NCBI GenBank assembly: GCA_002448975.1
Contig: DKBO01000035.1
Coordinates: 1 to 21,140, forward strand
Source: Nitrospiraceae bacterium UBA6898
Lineage (GTDB): Bacteria; Nitrospirota; Thermodesulfovibrionia; Thermodesulfovibrionales; UBA6898
Direction of reading: 5' to 3'
DNA length: 21,140 nucleotides
The position numbers were made by a program, and so were the translations under genes. A model generated the notes under the pieces. That model was given only the letters and a program-made list of their open reading frames with translations. It was not told the DNA's origin and did not search any database. Positions 1-7,570 of this stretch are shown one piece after another (within the stretch, counting starts at the first letter, position 1; each line of letters begins with the position of its first letter).

Positions 1-1
1 C

Positions 2-2005
2 AAGGAGACGGTGGACTTCGGCCCCAACTACGACGGCTCGGAGCAGGAGCCGCTGATCCTGCCGGCCAAATTCCCGAACCTGCTGGTCAACGGTTCGGCC
101 GGCATCGCGGTCGGTATGGCGACCAACATCCCGCCGCATAATCTGGGAGAAGTGATCGACGGTCTTTTTATGCTTCTGGAAGACCGGAACACGCCGGTGG
201 AGCAACTGATGACTGTGATCAAGGGGCCGGACTTTCCGACCGGAGGCATTATCCACGGAACTGCCGGGATCAAGGATGCCTATACTACCGGCAGGGGGCT
301 GGTGAAAGTCAGGGCAAAGGCCAAGATAGAAAAGGAACACCGCGGGGGAGAAAATATCATCATCACCGAGATGCCCTATCAGGTCAACAAGGCCAGGCTT
401 ATCGAAAAGATGGCGGAGCTTGTGCGGGAAAAACAGATCGAAGACATTTCCGATATCCGGGACGAATCGGACCGGGACGGTATTCGGGTCGTCATCGAGC
501 TGAAACGCAACGCCATGGCTGAGGTGGTGCTGAACAATCTTTATAAACATACGCAGATGGAGACGACCTTTGGCATTATCATGCTTGCGCTGGTAAGCGG
601 GCAGCCGCGTGTGCTCAAGCTGAACACCCTGCTCAACCATTTCCTTCAGCACCGGCGTGACGTCATCCTGCGAAGGACCAGGTTTGAGCTCAGAAAGGCT
701 GAGGAGCGTGCACATATCCTGGAAGGGCTCAAGATAGCCCTCGACCATCTTGATGAGATTATTGCGCTTATCAGAAAATCCAGAAATCCGGAAGAGGCAC
801 GGAACGGGCTCATGCAGGGATATCAGCTTACGGAGGTCCAGGCCCAGGCAATTCTGGACATGAAGCTGCAAAGGCTCACCGGACTTGAGCGGGAAAAGAT
901 CGTCAGCGAATTTAAGGAGACCCTGAAGGAGATCGAACGGCTGAAGTCTATTCTCGGGAGCGAGAAGCTCGTTTCAAAGATCATACGAGAAGAACTTCTT
1001 GAGATCAGGAACAGATATGCTGACGAGCGAAGGACGGAGATAAGCGAGGATACCAGGGAGATAACCATTGAAGACCTCATTACGGAAGAAGAGATGGTCA
1101 TTACCCTGTCCCATCAGGGATATATCAAACGAAACCCCCTGAGCGCATACCGGAGCCAGCGGAGGGGCGGAAAAGGCCTTACCGGCATGGAGACGAAGGA
1201 GGAGGATTTTGTCGCACAGCTCTTTATCGGCTCGACGCATGATTATATGCTCTTCTTCTCGAACTTTGGAAGGCTTTACTGGCTGAAGACCTACCAGTTG
1301 CCCGAGGCAGGCAGGACGGCCAAGGGAAAGGCGCTGGTCAACCTGCTCCAGCTCTCTGAAGGTGAGCGTATCACGACGGCGCTTCCGGTTCGCGATTTCA
1401 AGGAAGGATATCTCGTCATGTTTACCAAGAACGGCACGGTCAAGAAAACTGCGCTGACTGCGTACAGTAATCCGCGGGGCAAAGGCATCATCGCCATATC
1501 CCTTGATGAGGGGGATGAGCTGATTGCGGTGCGAAAGACCAGCGGCACCAATGACCTGATCATCGGCACGCTGAACGGGTTGGCAATTAAGTTCCATGAA
1601 GGAGATGTGAGGGATATGGGGAGAACGGCAACAGGTGTTCGCGGCATAAAGCTCGAGGAAAAAGACGAGGTGGTCGCAGCTGAGGTCGTTGATGAAAAGA
1701 CTTCGATCCTTACCGCTGCGGAGAACGGCCTCGGGAAGAGGACCAAAATAGAGGATTATCCTCTTCAGGGCAGGGGAGGCAAAGGTGTCATATCCCTGAA
1801 ACTCACCGAAAAGGGCGGAAAAGTGGCGGGCCTGATGCTCGTCCGGGATGAGGATGAAGTCGTGATGATCACCAGTGCGGGCAAGCTCATACGCACCAGG
1901 GCGGAAGATATATCCCTGCTGGGCAGGAATACCCAGGGGGTAAAGCTTATGGATATCGATGAGGGAAAGATCGTCGGCATTGCAAAGGTCGTCGAAAAGG
2001 ACTAG
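2..2005 (+). CDS. gyrA: DNA gyrase subunit A, 5' truncated by window edge
   Basis: This is the breakage-reunion subunit of DNA gyrase (type IIA topoisomerase), which introduces negative supercoils together with GyrB. The frame is open from base 2 and starts inside the well-known KETVDF..NYDG segment. By comparison with E. coli GyrA, about 145 N-terminal residues are outside the window, including the catalytic tyrosine. The next 667 residues hold the tower and coiled-coil parts (PNLLVNG, GMATNIPPHN, LRLTGLE-like QRLTGLEREKI) and then the beta-pinwheel C-terminal domain. The GyrA box QRRGGKG is intact at 1157-1177, which argues for gyrase rather than topoisomerase IV ParC. Further pinwheel blade repeats follow (NPRGKGI, GRTATGVRGI, GRGGKGVI, GRNTQGVKL). 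The gene ends at TAG 2003-2005, and rsmG follows 72 nt later on the same strand. Confidence 0.97.
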   Translation, partial: KETVDFGPNYDGSEQEPLILPAKFPNLLVNGSAGIAVGMATNIPPHNLGEVIDGLFMLLEDRNTPVEQLMTVIKGPDFPTGGIIHGTAGIKDAYTTGRGLVKVRAKAKIEKEHRGGENIIITEMPYQVNKARLIEKMAELVREKQIEDISDIRDESDRDGIRVVIELKRNAMAEVVLNNLYKHTQMETTFGIIMLALVSGQPRVLKLNTLLNHFLQHRRDVILRRTRFELRKAEERAHILEGLKIALDHLDEIIALIRKSRNPEEARNGLMQGYQLTEVQAQAILDMKLQRLTGLEREKIVSEFKETLKEIERLKSILGSEKLVSKIIREELLEIRNRYADERRTEISEDTREITIEDLITEEEMVITLSHQGYIKRNPLSAYRSQRRGGKGLTGMETKEEDFVAQLFIGSTHDYMLFFSNFGRLYWLKTYQLPEAGRTAKGKALVNLLQLSEGERITTALPVRDFKEGYLVMFTKNGTVKKTALTAYSNPRGKGIIAISLDEGDELIAVRKTSGTNDLIIGTLNGLAIKFHEGDVRDMGRTATGVRGIKLEEKDEVVAAEVVDEKTSILTAAENGLGKRTKIEDYPLQGRGGKGVISLKLTEKGGKVAGLMLVRDEDEVVMITSAGKLIRTRAEDISLLGRNTQGVKLMDIDEGKIVGIAKVVEKD

Positions 2006-2077
2006 TGCGGTTGTACATCATACTGTCGTCACAGGCAGTAAACATGATGATATACACCGCCCTCACTGATAGGGGTT

Positions 2078-2716
2078 ATGGGAGAAGCAAGGGAACTTTT
2101 CATCAAGGGCCTCGATATGCTCCGGATTTCTTATACCGAAAAACAGCTCGAAGCTTTTTCTCTTTTACTCGCGGAGCTGAAGAAATGGAACAGGGCATAT
2201 AACCTCACCGGGCTGCAGACTGATAGGGACATTGTCATAAAGCATTTCCTCGACTCCCTTCTGTTCCACAAAGTTCTAGCCGGAGACGTCCTTACGGTTG
2301 CCGACATCGGGAGTGGTGCGGGATTTCCGGGTATCCCGATGAAGATCATGCGACCCGAACTCGGCATGACGCTTGTGGAACCCTCGCAGAAGAAAGCACA
2401 GTTTCTTGCACATATCCAGAGGGCGCTGCGCCTTGATGGGCTCAGGATCATCGATATACGCGTAGAAGATGTTCACGGAGAGCTGTTCGATGCTGCGGTG
2501 ACACGCGCGCTTTTCAGCATACATGAATTTATCAATAAAGCTGAAAGGATACTCAAGAAAAATGGCGTGCTTATTCTGAGCAAGGGGCCCAAGGTTGACG
2601 AAGAGCTGAGAGGTATCGTCGGCCGGAGCATCAGGAGGCATGATATGGTCCTCCCGTTTCAGGACAGCATGCGGCATCTTATTATTATCGGCAGGCAGCA
2701 GGTGACACAGGGGTGA
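2078..2716 (+). CDS. rsmG: 16S rRNA (guanine527-N7)-methyltransferase RsmG (GidB)
   Basis: RsmG is an S-adenosylmethionine-dependent enzyme that methylates N7 of G527 in 16S rRNA of the small ribosomal subunit. The 212-residue product has the usual RsmG length. It carries the family's N-terminal signature WNRAYNLTG (about 37-45), the KHFLDSL segment (55-61) and the SAM-binding loop DIGSGAGFPG (76-85). VEPSQKKAQFL follows as the acidic end of the second strand, and VTRAL lies further on. The ATG at 2078 is preceded by a weak AGGGG. In many bacteria rsmG sits next to parA/parB; here it is followed by a DivIVA-like gene instead. Confidence 0.95.
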   Translation: MGEARELFIKGLDMLRISYTEKQLEAFSLLLAELKKWNRAYNLTGLQTDRDIVIKHFLDSLLFHKVLAGDVLTVADIGSGAGFPGIPMKIMRPELGMTLVEPSQKKAQFLAHIQRALRLDGLRIIDIRVEDVHGELFDAAVTRALFSIHEFINKAERILKKNGVLILSKGPKVDEELRGIVGRSIRRHDMVLPFQDSMRHLIIIGRQQVTQG

Positions 2717-2733
2717 AAGGAGGCGAGTTATTG

Positions 2734-2739
2734 TATAAT
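2734..2739 (+). promoter_or_regulatory. -10 box TATAAT, 8 nt before the DivIVA-like ATG
   Basis: This is a perfect TATAAT. Only 8 nt separate it from ATG 2748, so a transcript starting 6-9 nt after the box would have essentially no 5' UTR. No convincing -35 was found (GTGAAA at 2713-2718 with a 15-nt spacer is the best match). Confidence 0.5.
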
Positions 2740-2747
2740 AAGGCTCG

Positions 2748-3308
2748 ATGAGGATCACGCCGCTCGATATACAGCAGAAGCAATTCCCTGTGAGATTCAG
2801 GGGTTTCCATACGGAAGAGGTCTGCGCATTCCTTGAACTAATCCGGGAGGAGGTCGAGGATCTGCTGAGAGAGAATGCTGTGCTTAAGGAACGTCTGCAG
2901 CAGACAGACGAGGAGGTCAGGCGGTTCTGGGAAATGGAGAACCTTCTGGGACGGACCCTTCAGGAAGCTCAGCAGATGTCTGATGAGTACAAGATCCTCG
3001 CCAGAAAAGAAGCTGACCGGCTCGTTGAAAAGGCAATGCAACAGTCAGAGGAATTGGTTGGGAGATCCCATGAGCAGGTCTTGGCCGTAAATGAAGAGAT
3101 CGTTGAGCTGAGGATGATGCGGAGACAGTTTCATAAAGAGATGAGAGACGTTCTGGGGCGCTTCCGGCAGATCCTTGCCGATGATAGTGAGAAGAGAAAA
3201 GAATCATTCAGTCTTCACTCCCTTCAGGAGATATCGGACGACGAGGAAAAAGAAGAAGATACGGAACGTGCAGTAGCATCGGATGATAGCTTACTTTCTG
3301 AAGAATAG
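2748..3308 (+). CDS. DivIVA-domain coiled-coil protein
   Basis: This is a cytoplasmic DivIVA/GpsB-type protein. Such proteins bind the membrane through a short N-terminal domain and polymerise by coiled coils at poles or division sites. The first 20 residues carry the family hallmark (MRITPLDIQQKQF, then RFRGF, then EEVCAFL). A long Glu/Lys/Gln-rich heptad region follows (about 30-145), then an acidic tail (about 165-186). No Shine-Dalgarno lies at the usual distance. The strong AAAGGAGG at 2716-2723 ends 24 nt before the ATG, and an in-frame TAA at 2736-2738 rules out an earlier start. A TATAAT at 2734-2739 suggests a leaderless transcript; a six-codon mini-ORF (2731-2751) ending in an ATGA overlap is an alternative route to translation. 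The 3' end overlaps the convergent small membrane gene by 18 nt. Confidence 0.85.
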   Translation: MRITPLDIQQKQFPVRFRGFHTEEVCAFLELIREEVEDLLRENAVLKERLQQTDEEVRRFWEMENLLGRTLQEAQQMSDEYKILARKEADRLVEKAMQQSEELVGRSHEQVLAVNEEIVELRMMRRQFHKEMRDVLGRFRQILADDSEKRKESFSLHSLQEISDDEEKEEDTERAVASDDSLLSEE

Positions 3309-3485
3309 ATACGCGTAGTAGAAAGCCATCCAGGAAAAGAACAGCGCACAGAGACCCAGCAGCAAGGAAACAAGGCCTTTGGTTATCGTGCCCGTACGAA
3401 ATTCCCGTAAAGCCTTGGGGAAGAGCGTGAGGAACCCGAAGAGCAGCATCAACCCAACAAGCAGCTGGGTAACAGCTCTAACCAT
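3291..3485 (-). CDS. small membrane protein, two predicted transmembrane helices
   Basis: This is a 64-residue hydrophobic protein of no recognised family. It has two strongly hydrophobic segments (about residues 5-23 and 38-58) joined by a basic, polar loop (KALREFRTGTITKG), the layout of a two-helix hairpin in the inner membrane. ATG 3485 is preceded on the minus strand by GAGGGG at a workable distance. The start lies 2 nt after the stop codon of the upstream glycosylase gene, so the two are almost certainly co-transcribed and probably translationally coupled. Its last 18 nt overlap the end of the convergent DivIVA-like gene. Confidence 0.65.
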   Translation of the reverse strand: MVRAVTQLLVGLMLLFGFLTLFPKALREFRTGTITKGLVSLLLGLCALFFSWMAFYYAYLFFRK

Positions 3486-3487
3486 TT

Positions 3488-4126
3488 TCAGAACCCCTCA
3501 AGAGGGCATCCACTGCAGCATGGTGTTGTCCTGCAGAAATCTTTTGCAAGTCTGACGAGAAGAGCGTGGTACTCGTTGAAAAGCCGTACCTCATTCCTGA
3601 CTCCTGCGTGGAATAGCTGCTGAAAGGCTTCATACGGCAGATCATAATTCAGTATATCATGCCGGGAAAGAATTCTTTTCGTATAGGCGTCTATTACAAA
3701 CACCGGTTTTTCAAGTGCATACAGCATGATAGCGTCTGCTGTCTCCTGACCGATGCCATTGACAGAAAGCAATTTTTTTCTGATCACCGGAAGGTCTTCC
3801 TGTCCCATCACCTTCATGCTTCCCCGATATTCGTTCATGAGCAAGCCGATGAAGTTTTTGAGCCGGTTGGTCTTGATATTAAAATACCCGACAGAGCGCA
3901 GCAGCTGCGCAAGGCCTTCGGGATCAACTGCGTGGAGTGCCCGCGCTGACAGCAATGAATGTTTCTTGAGGTTTTGTATGGCTTTTTCTACGTTCGACCA
4001 GCTGGTATTCTGGGTCAGTATTGCGCCGATTGCCATCTCCAGGGAGGTCTCGGCCGGCCACCAGTATTGCGGCCCGAACGCTTCATACAGCCGGGCGTAT
4101 AGTGTTTCCAGGATATTATGTGTCAT
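3488..4126 (-). CDS. endonuclease III-like HhH-GPD DNA glycosylase (COG2231/MagIII type)
   Basis: This is a base-excision repair glycosylase of the helix-hairpin-helix GPD superfamily, 212 residues from ATG 4126. That start fits the family N-terminus and overlaps the upstream gene's stop by 11 nt; the longer open frame upstream belongs to the neighbour's sequence. The core shows AILTQNTSW, SVGYFNIKTNRL, the hairpin VNGIGQETADAI and the catalytic-Asp segment FVIDAYTKR. The Lys that gives endonuclease III its AP-lyase activity is Glu here (GIGQETA against GVGRKTA), which suggests a monofunctional glycosylase like the 3-methyladenine enzyme MagIII. The C-terminal iron-sulfur motif is incomplete: Cys at the FC, PCC and SGC positions, but the stop codon falls where a fourth Cys (C-x5-C) would lie. 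The substrate cannot be read from the sequence. Confidence 0.85.
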   Translation of the reverse strand: MTHNILETLYARLYEAFGPQYWWPAETSLEMAIGAILTQNTSWSNVEKAIQNLKKHSLLSARALHAVDPEGLAQLLRSVGYFNIKTNRLKNFIGLLMNEYRGSMKVMGQEDLPVIRKKLLSVNGIGQETADAIMLYALEKPVFVIDAYTKRILSRHDILNYDLPYEAFQQLFHAGVRNEVRLFNEYHALLVRLAKDFCRTTPCCSGCPLEGF

Positions 4127-4535
4127 CAGGAAAAACGCGGGAGCGAAGCACTTTTTTTGCGGTTTTTGCATGCTTGTCGGCAAGCATCTTCTCCTTTGCC
4201 CGCTTCGATCTTTTTCTCTTTTGCCTTCTGAGTTTTTCAATACGCTGCTGTGCTGCGCTTGCTTTTCCGCGGACCCTAGCATCGATCTTGTCAAGTAATA
4301 AAACCCGGGCCCGGTATCTATTTAATGACTGAGAACGTTCCTCCTGGCATTTGACCTCGATCCCCGTGGGAAGGTGCCGGAGATGAACGCAGGTTGAGGC
4401 CTTGTTTACATGCTGTCCGCCTTTCCCGCCTGAACGGATGAAGGATTCCTCGATATCTTCCTCACGAAGGCCAAGCGTCTCCATCCGCTCCCTCAGGAGA
4501 TTTTCCTTTGCTGCTGATACAGCGAAAAAACCCAT
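4116..4535 (-). CDS. class I release factor-like protein with GGQ domain (ribosome rescue type)
   Basis: This is a 139-residue protein made of the peptidyl-tRNA-hydrolysing domain of class I release factors, without the stop-codon-recognition domains. The catalytic GGQ lies in SGGKGGQHVNKAST (about 35-48), followed by the RF2-like segment VKCQEERSQSLNRYRAR. The C-terminal 45 residues are extremely rich in Lys and Arg, as in ArfB/YaeJ, where the basic tail enters the empty mRNA channel of stalled ribosomes. A role in releasing peptides from non-stop ribosomes is therefore likely, although the N-terminal LREEDIEESFIRS style matches the separate 'peptide chain release factor-like' subfamily rather than ArfB itself. 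It is the first gene of a minus-strand operon with the glycosylase and small membrane protein. No Shine-Dalgarno is visible; a TATAGT lies 10 nt before ATG. Confidence 0.87.
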   Translation of the reverse strand: MGFFAVSAAKENLLRERMETLGLREEDIEESFIRSGGKGGQHVNKASTCVHLRHLPTGIEVKCQEERSQSLNRYRARVLLLDKIDARVRGKASAAQQRIEKLRRQKRKRSKRAKEKMLADKHAKTAKKVLRSRVFPDDT

Positions 4536-4602
4536 ATGCTATACTACTATACCATCCTTATATGATGGCGTTATGTCCGGAAAATCACCGCCCAAAAATA
4601 TC

Positions 4603-4630
4603 TTGCAAGGGGTTGATTTTTTGTTATGAT
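4603..4630 (+). promoter_or_regulatory. sigma70-type promoter of the tandem-repeat exported protein
   Basis: TTGCAA (4603-4608), a 16-nt spacer and TATGAT (4625-4630) form a good promoter. The transcript would start near 4637 and include the strong ribosome-binding site AGAGGAGGAA (about 4658-4667) before ATG 4671. Confidence 0.55.
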
Positions 4631-4670
4631 TATAGATATTCAAGACAATTCAATGCTAGAGGAGGAAGCC

Positions 4671-5303
4671 ATGAAAGCAAAGATCTTTTTTGTCATTCTT
4701 GCCGTCGTTGTTGCCCTACTCTTTATCGGCCATGCGGTATCTGAATCAGCCGATATCGGAGGCATGGTCAAAGAGCAGAAGCAGAAGATCACAGAAAAGT
4801 CGGGAGTTGCACAAGTGCTGACAGGAAGCGATTTCGATGTCAAGATCAAGGAGCAGCAGAAGCTTATTGATCAGGCGGTTTCTGCTAAGTCCCTTTCCAA
4901 AGACGAGGCAAAGACCGTACAGGATAACCTGAAACGGATAAAGGAGAAAAAGGCAGCTGTTACGAAAGATGGAAAGATGACCGAAATAGAGCAGGGCAAT
5001 CTCCAGAACATGCTGGACAGAAACAACCGGATGATAACCGACAAGAAAAATAATCCGGTAAGGCTCTTCACCAGGCCTGAAATAACTCACCGGATCGAAA
5101 ACCAGCAGATGAGGATCGAAGAGGGAGTAAAATCAGGGGCGCTGACCAAACAGGAAGCCGGGAAGCTGCAGGAAAACCTTGCCAAGGCGAAGGCAAAGTA
5201 TGCCGAACTGACGAAGGATGGCAAGTTCACTTCAGCAGAAGAGGAAAAGATGCACGATCTGCTTGATAAAGATTCGAAACTGATAGAAAGCAAAAAGCAT
5301 TAA
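4671..5303 (+). CDS. exported helical protein with two tandem ~70-residue repeats
   Basis: The product is 210 residues. The start at 4671 is chosen over an upstream ATG at 4626 because AGAGGAGGAA stands directly before it and the protein then begins with a clean signal peptide (MKAKIFF plus a hydrophobic core to about residue 22, HAVSES), so it should be periplasmic. The rest is highly charged, helical and free of cysteine. Two repeats align without gaps (about 66-137 and 140-210), sharing roughly 27 of 71 positions, including IxxQQxxI, LxKxEA, LQxNL, TKDGKxT and LD. The pattern I..QQ..I..GV.SG.LT..EA resembles a family of small periplasmic proteins in Proteobacteria that carry a single copy; the TKDGK turns are only loosely EF-hand-like. 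No function is assigned. Confidence 0.8.
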   Translation: MKAKIFFVILAVVVALLFIGHAVSESADIGGMVKEQKQKITEKSGVAQVLTGSDFDVKIKEQQKLIDQAVSAKSLSKDEAKTVQDNLKRIKEKKAAVTKDGKMTEIEQGNLQNMLDRNNRMITDKKNNPVRLFTRPEITHRIENQQMRIEEGVKSGALTKQEAGKLQENLAKAKAKYAELTKDGKFTSAEEEKMHDLLDKDSKLIESKKH

Positions 5304-5350
5304 CATCAGCCTGCAGCAAGGCATCCCGCGTTTCATGGGAGCAGAACACC

Positions 5351-5381
5351 GGGGCGGAGAAGATGTAATGATCTCCGCCCC
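5351..5381 (+). terminator. GC-rich hairpin after the tandem-repeat gene
   Basis: A perfect 10-bp stem, GGGGCGGAGA (5351-5360) with TCTCCGCCCC (5372-5381), encloses an 11-nt loop. It lies 48 nt after the stop codon. No T-run follows, so it may be a weak terminator or an mRNA-stabilising 3' structure. Confidence 0.6.
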
Positions 5382-5416
5382 GCTTCATTGATACCACCGC
5401 TGCAGGAAACCGCTTG

Positions 5417-5425
5417 TGGTATAAT
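5417..5425 (+). promoter_or_regulatory. extended -10 promoter TGGTATAAT
   Basis: A TGnTATAAT extended -10 is present, with no clear -35, which extended -10 promoters do not need. Transcription would start near 5432, giving a leader of about 70 nt before the exported OB-fold gene. The same TGTGGTATA core occurs before cysK. Confidence 0.5.
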
Positions 5426-5504
5426 CATCGGGCAGGGGCGTATATATGCTTAGTTCTTTTGGCAGGCATACCCTGCACAGAAATTTATTCTGAAGGAGAA
5501 AGAC

Positions 5505-6224
5505 ATGAAACGGATTCTTGTCCTTATCGTAAGTATTTTAAGTGTTCTTGTGTTACAGACGTCTGCAGACAGCGTGTCTGCAACAACCGGTGCAGCCTCT
5601 TCACCATCCGGAATTTCGGGCAAGGTGGTCGATACCATGGACAGCGGGGGATACACCTACGTTCAGCTCGAGCAGGACGGGAAGAAGTTATGGGTAGCGC
5701 TCCCGCAGACAAAGGTGAAAAAAGGACAGATGATTACCGTCAGTCCGGGGATGGTGATGGAGAACTTTGAGAGCAAGACACTCAAGCGCAAGTTTGACCG
5801 GATTGTGTTTTCCGGAGGCATCATTGACGATAAGACGAACGCGGTCAAAGAGAAGAAGTCAGAAGGGAGTAAGGGCAATGTGCCCGCTGCCGAAAAGATA
5901 AGCGTCACCAAGGCAACCGGACCGAACGCATATACCATTGCAGAGATTTACAAGAAGAAGAAGACCCTCAACGGCAAGAGTGTGTCTCTGAAGGCAAAGG
6001 TGGTAAAGGTGACCTCCGGCATCATGAAAATGAACTGGATACATTTGCAGGATGGTACCGGAAAGGCTGCTGATGGCTCAAATGATATCGTGGCAACTTC
6101 CACAACCGAACTGCCGGCAGACGGAGACATCGTTACCGTAAGCGGAACTCTCGCTGCAGACAAGGATTTCGGCAGCGGCTATAAGTATTCCGTACTTATC
6201 GAAAAGGCCACCTTCAAGAAATAG
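5505..6224 (+). CDS. exported two-domain OB-fold (NrfJ-like) protein
   Basis: The product is 239 residues and starts at an ATG preceded by AAGGAGAAA. Residues 1-26 form a signal peptide (MKRILVLIV.. core, SADSVSA). Domain 1 (about 35-105) has GKVVDTMDSGGYTYVQL and KKLWVALP, a small beta-barrel pattern seen in NrfJ-like accessory proteins. A Lys/Ser-rich linker follows. Domain 2 (about 140-239) has TIAEIYKKK, LNGKSVSLKAKVVKV, NWIHLQDGTG and DGDIVTVSGTL, the pattern of bacterial exported OB-fold proteins often annotated as nucleic-acid-binding. Both domains look like beta-barrels of related origin. The localisation is probably periplasmic, so binding to DNA is doubtful. It lies 32 nt before serS and is probably in the same transcript. 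The exact ligand is unknown. Confidence 0.78.
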   Translation: MKRILVLIVSILSVLVLQTSADSVSATTGAASSPSGISGKVVDTMDSGGYTYVQLEQDGKKLWVALPQTKVKKGQMITVSPGMVMENFESKTLKRKFDRIVFSGGIIDDKTNAVKEKKSEGSKGNVPAAEKISVTKATGPNAYTIAEIYKKKKTLNGKSVSLKAKVVKVTSGIMKMNWIHLQDGTGKAADGSNDIVATSTTELPADGDIVTVSGTLAADKDFGSGYKYSVLIEKATFKK

Positions 6225-6256
6225 GGTGAACAGGGCAGACAGGAGAGAAGAGCCCG

Positions 6257-7522
6257 ATGCTTGATGCACGCTATGTACGGGAGAATGTCGAATCGGTCAG
6301 AAATGCCCTGAAAAAGCGGGGATATGAGTTCCCGCTCGTTGAGTTCCTTGCCATCGATGGAAAGCGTATCTCCCTGCTGAAGGAGGTTGAAGAGCTCCGC
6401 AACCGGAGGAATATCGTTTCTGAGGAGATAGGTAAGCTGAAAGGGCAGCGGGCTGATACGACTGCCCAGCTTGCTGAGATGAAAGGGGTCTCTGACCGGT
6501 TGAAGGAGCTGGATGAAAGACTGCATGACCTTGAATCAGAGACAAAGACATTTCTTCTCACCATACCGAACATCCCTCATGAATCTGTTCCTGTGGGCAG
6601 TGATGAAAATGCGAACAAGGAGATCAGAAAGTGGGGCTGTCCCCGGCAATTCGATTTCGAACCGCTGAATCACTGGGATATTGCTGAACCCCTGGATATT
6701 ATCGACTTTGATCGTGCTGCAAAGATATCCGGCGCCCGTTTCGCGATCATGAAGGGCATGGGGGCCCGGCTCGAACGTGCACTGATGAACTTTATGCTCG
6801 ACACCCATACGGCAAAAGGATACAAAGAGATATTTCCACCTATCATCGTGAACAGGGACAGCATGACCGGAACAGGACAGCTTCCGAAGTTCGAGGCTGA
6901 ACTTTTTAGGGTCGCTGACCCGGAGTTTTATCTTATTCCCACAGCGGAAGTACCTGTGACCAATATCTTTCGGAATGAGATATTGAAAGAAGAGGATCTC
7001 CCCGTCTATTTCACCGCATATACGCCTTGCTTCCGGCGCGAAGCAGGTTCGTATGGCAAGGATACGCGCGGGCTTATCCGTCAGCACCAGTTCAATAAAG
7101 TGGAGCTGGTAAAATTCGTAAAACCGGAAGAATCATATGACGAGCTCGAAGAGCTTACCGGCAATGCCGAAGAGATCCTTCAGAAGCTCGATCTGCCGTA
7201 CCGGGTCGTAATACTCTGCACCGGGGACCTCGGCTTCTCCTCTGCCAAGACCTATGATATCGAGGTTTGGCTTCCCGGCCAGAACAGATACCGAGAGATA
7301 TCATCCTGCTCGAATTTCGAGGATTTCCAGGCCCGGCGTGCAGGTATTCGCTTTAAACGGGAAGGAAAGAAAGGTACTGAGTTTGTCCATACGCTCAATG
7401 GTTCCGGCTTAGCGATAGGAAGGACACTTGTCGCCATACTTGAGAACTATCAGCAGCGGGACGGAAGCGTCATCGTCCCTGAGGTATTGCGACCGTATGC
7501 AGGCACGGATCTGATCCGATAG
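6257..7522 (+). CDS. serS: seryl-tRNA synthetase
   Basis: This is a class II aminoacyl-tRNA synthetase that charges tRNA-Ser (and tRNA-Sec, if selenocysteine is made) with serine in the cytoplasm. The product has 421 residues, the usual length. The N-terminal long antiparallel coiled-coil tRNA-binding arm spans about 27-100. The catalytic core shows TAEVPVTN (229-236), motif 2 CFRREAGSYGKDTRG (258-272) with IRQHQFNKVEL, the serine-site region EISSCSNFEDFQARR and motif 3 NGSGLAIGRTL (381-391). The start follows GGAGAGAAG. If the NifU-like gene at the far end of the window really contains selenocysteine, this enzyme also supplies the seryl-tRNA precursor for it. Confidence 0.97.
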   Translation: MLDARYVRENVESVRNALKKRGYEFPLVEFLAIDGKRISLLKEVEELRNRRNIVSEEIGKLKGQRADTTAQLAEMKGVSDRLKELDERLHDLESETKTFLLTIPNIPHESVPVGSDENANKEIRKWGCPRQFDFEPLNHWDIAEPLDIIDFDRAAKISGARFAIMKGMGARLERALMNFMLDTHTAKGYKEIFPPIIVNRDSMTGTGQLPKFEAELFRVADPEFYLIPTAEVPVTNIFRNEILKEEDLPVYFTAYTPCFRREAGSYGKDTRGLIRQHQFNKVELVKFVKPEESYDELEELTGNAEEILQKLDLPYRVVILCTGDLGFSSAKTYDIEVWLPGQNRYREISSCSNFEDFQARRAGIRFKREGKKGTEFVHTLNGSGLAIGRTLVAILENYQQRDGSVIVPEVLRPYAGTDLIR

Positions 7523-7534
7523 GGTGAGGCGGAA

Positions 7535-7568
7535 AAAAGGGACGGGAGTGATTGCTCCCGTCCCTTTT
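7535..7568. terminator. bidirectional intrinsic terminator between serS and the FKBP gene
   Basis: A perfect 14-bp inverted repeat, AAAAGGGACGGGAG (7535-7548) with CTCCCGTCCCTTTT (7555-7568), encloses a 6-nt loop. T-runs lie on both sides in the appropriate sense, so it can stop transcription of serS (+) and of the convergent FKBP gene (-). Confidence 0.92.
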
Positions 7569-7570
7569 CT

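Noticed and set aside
974..1597. Long minus-strand open frame inside gyrA
   Set aside because: It is a shadow of gyrA with no family match, no ribosome-binding site and composition dictated by the real gene.
3441..3490. TGA at the expected fourth Cys of the glycosylase read as selenocysteine
   Set aside because: The only nearby hairpin (AGCTG/CAGCT) has a TTACC loop without the needed G, the frame continues for only 12 more codons, and the next gene starts 2 nt after this stop, as expected for a real stop.
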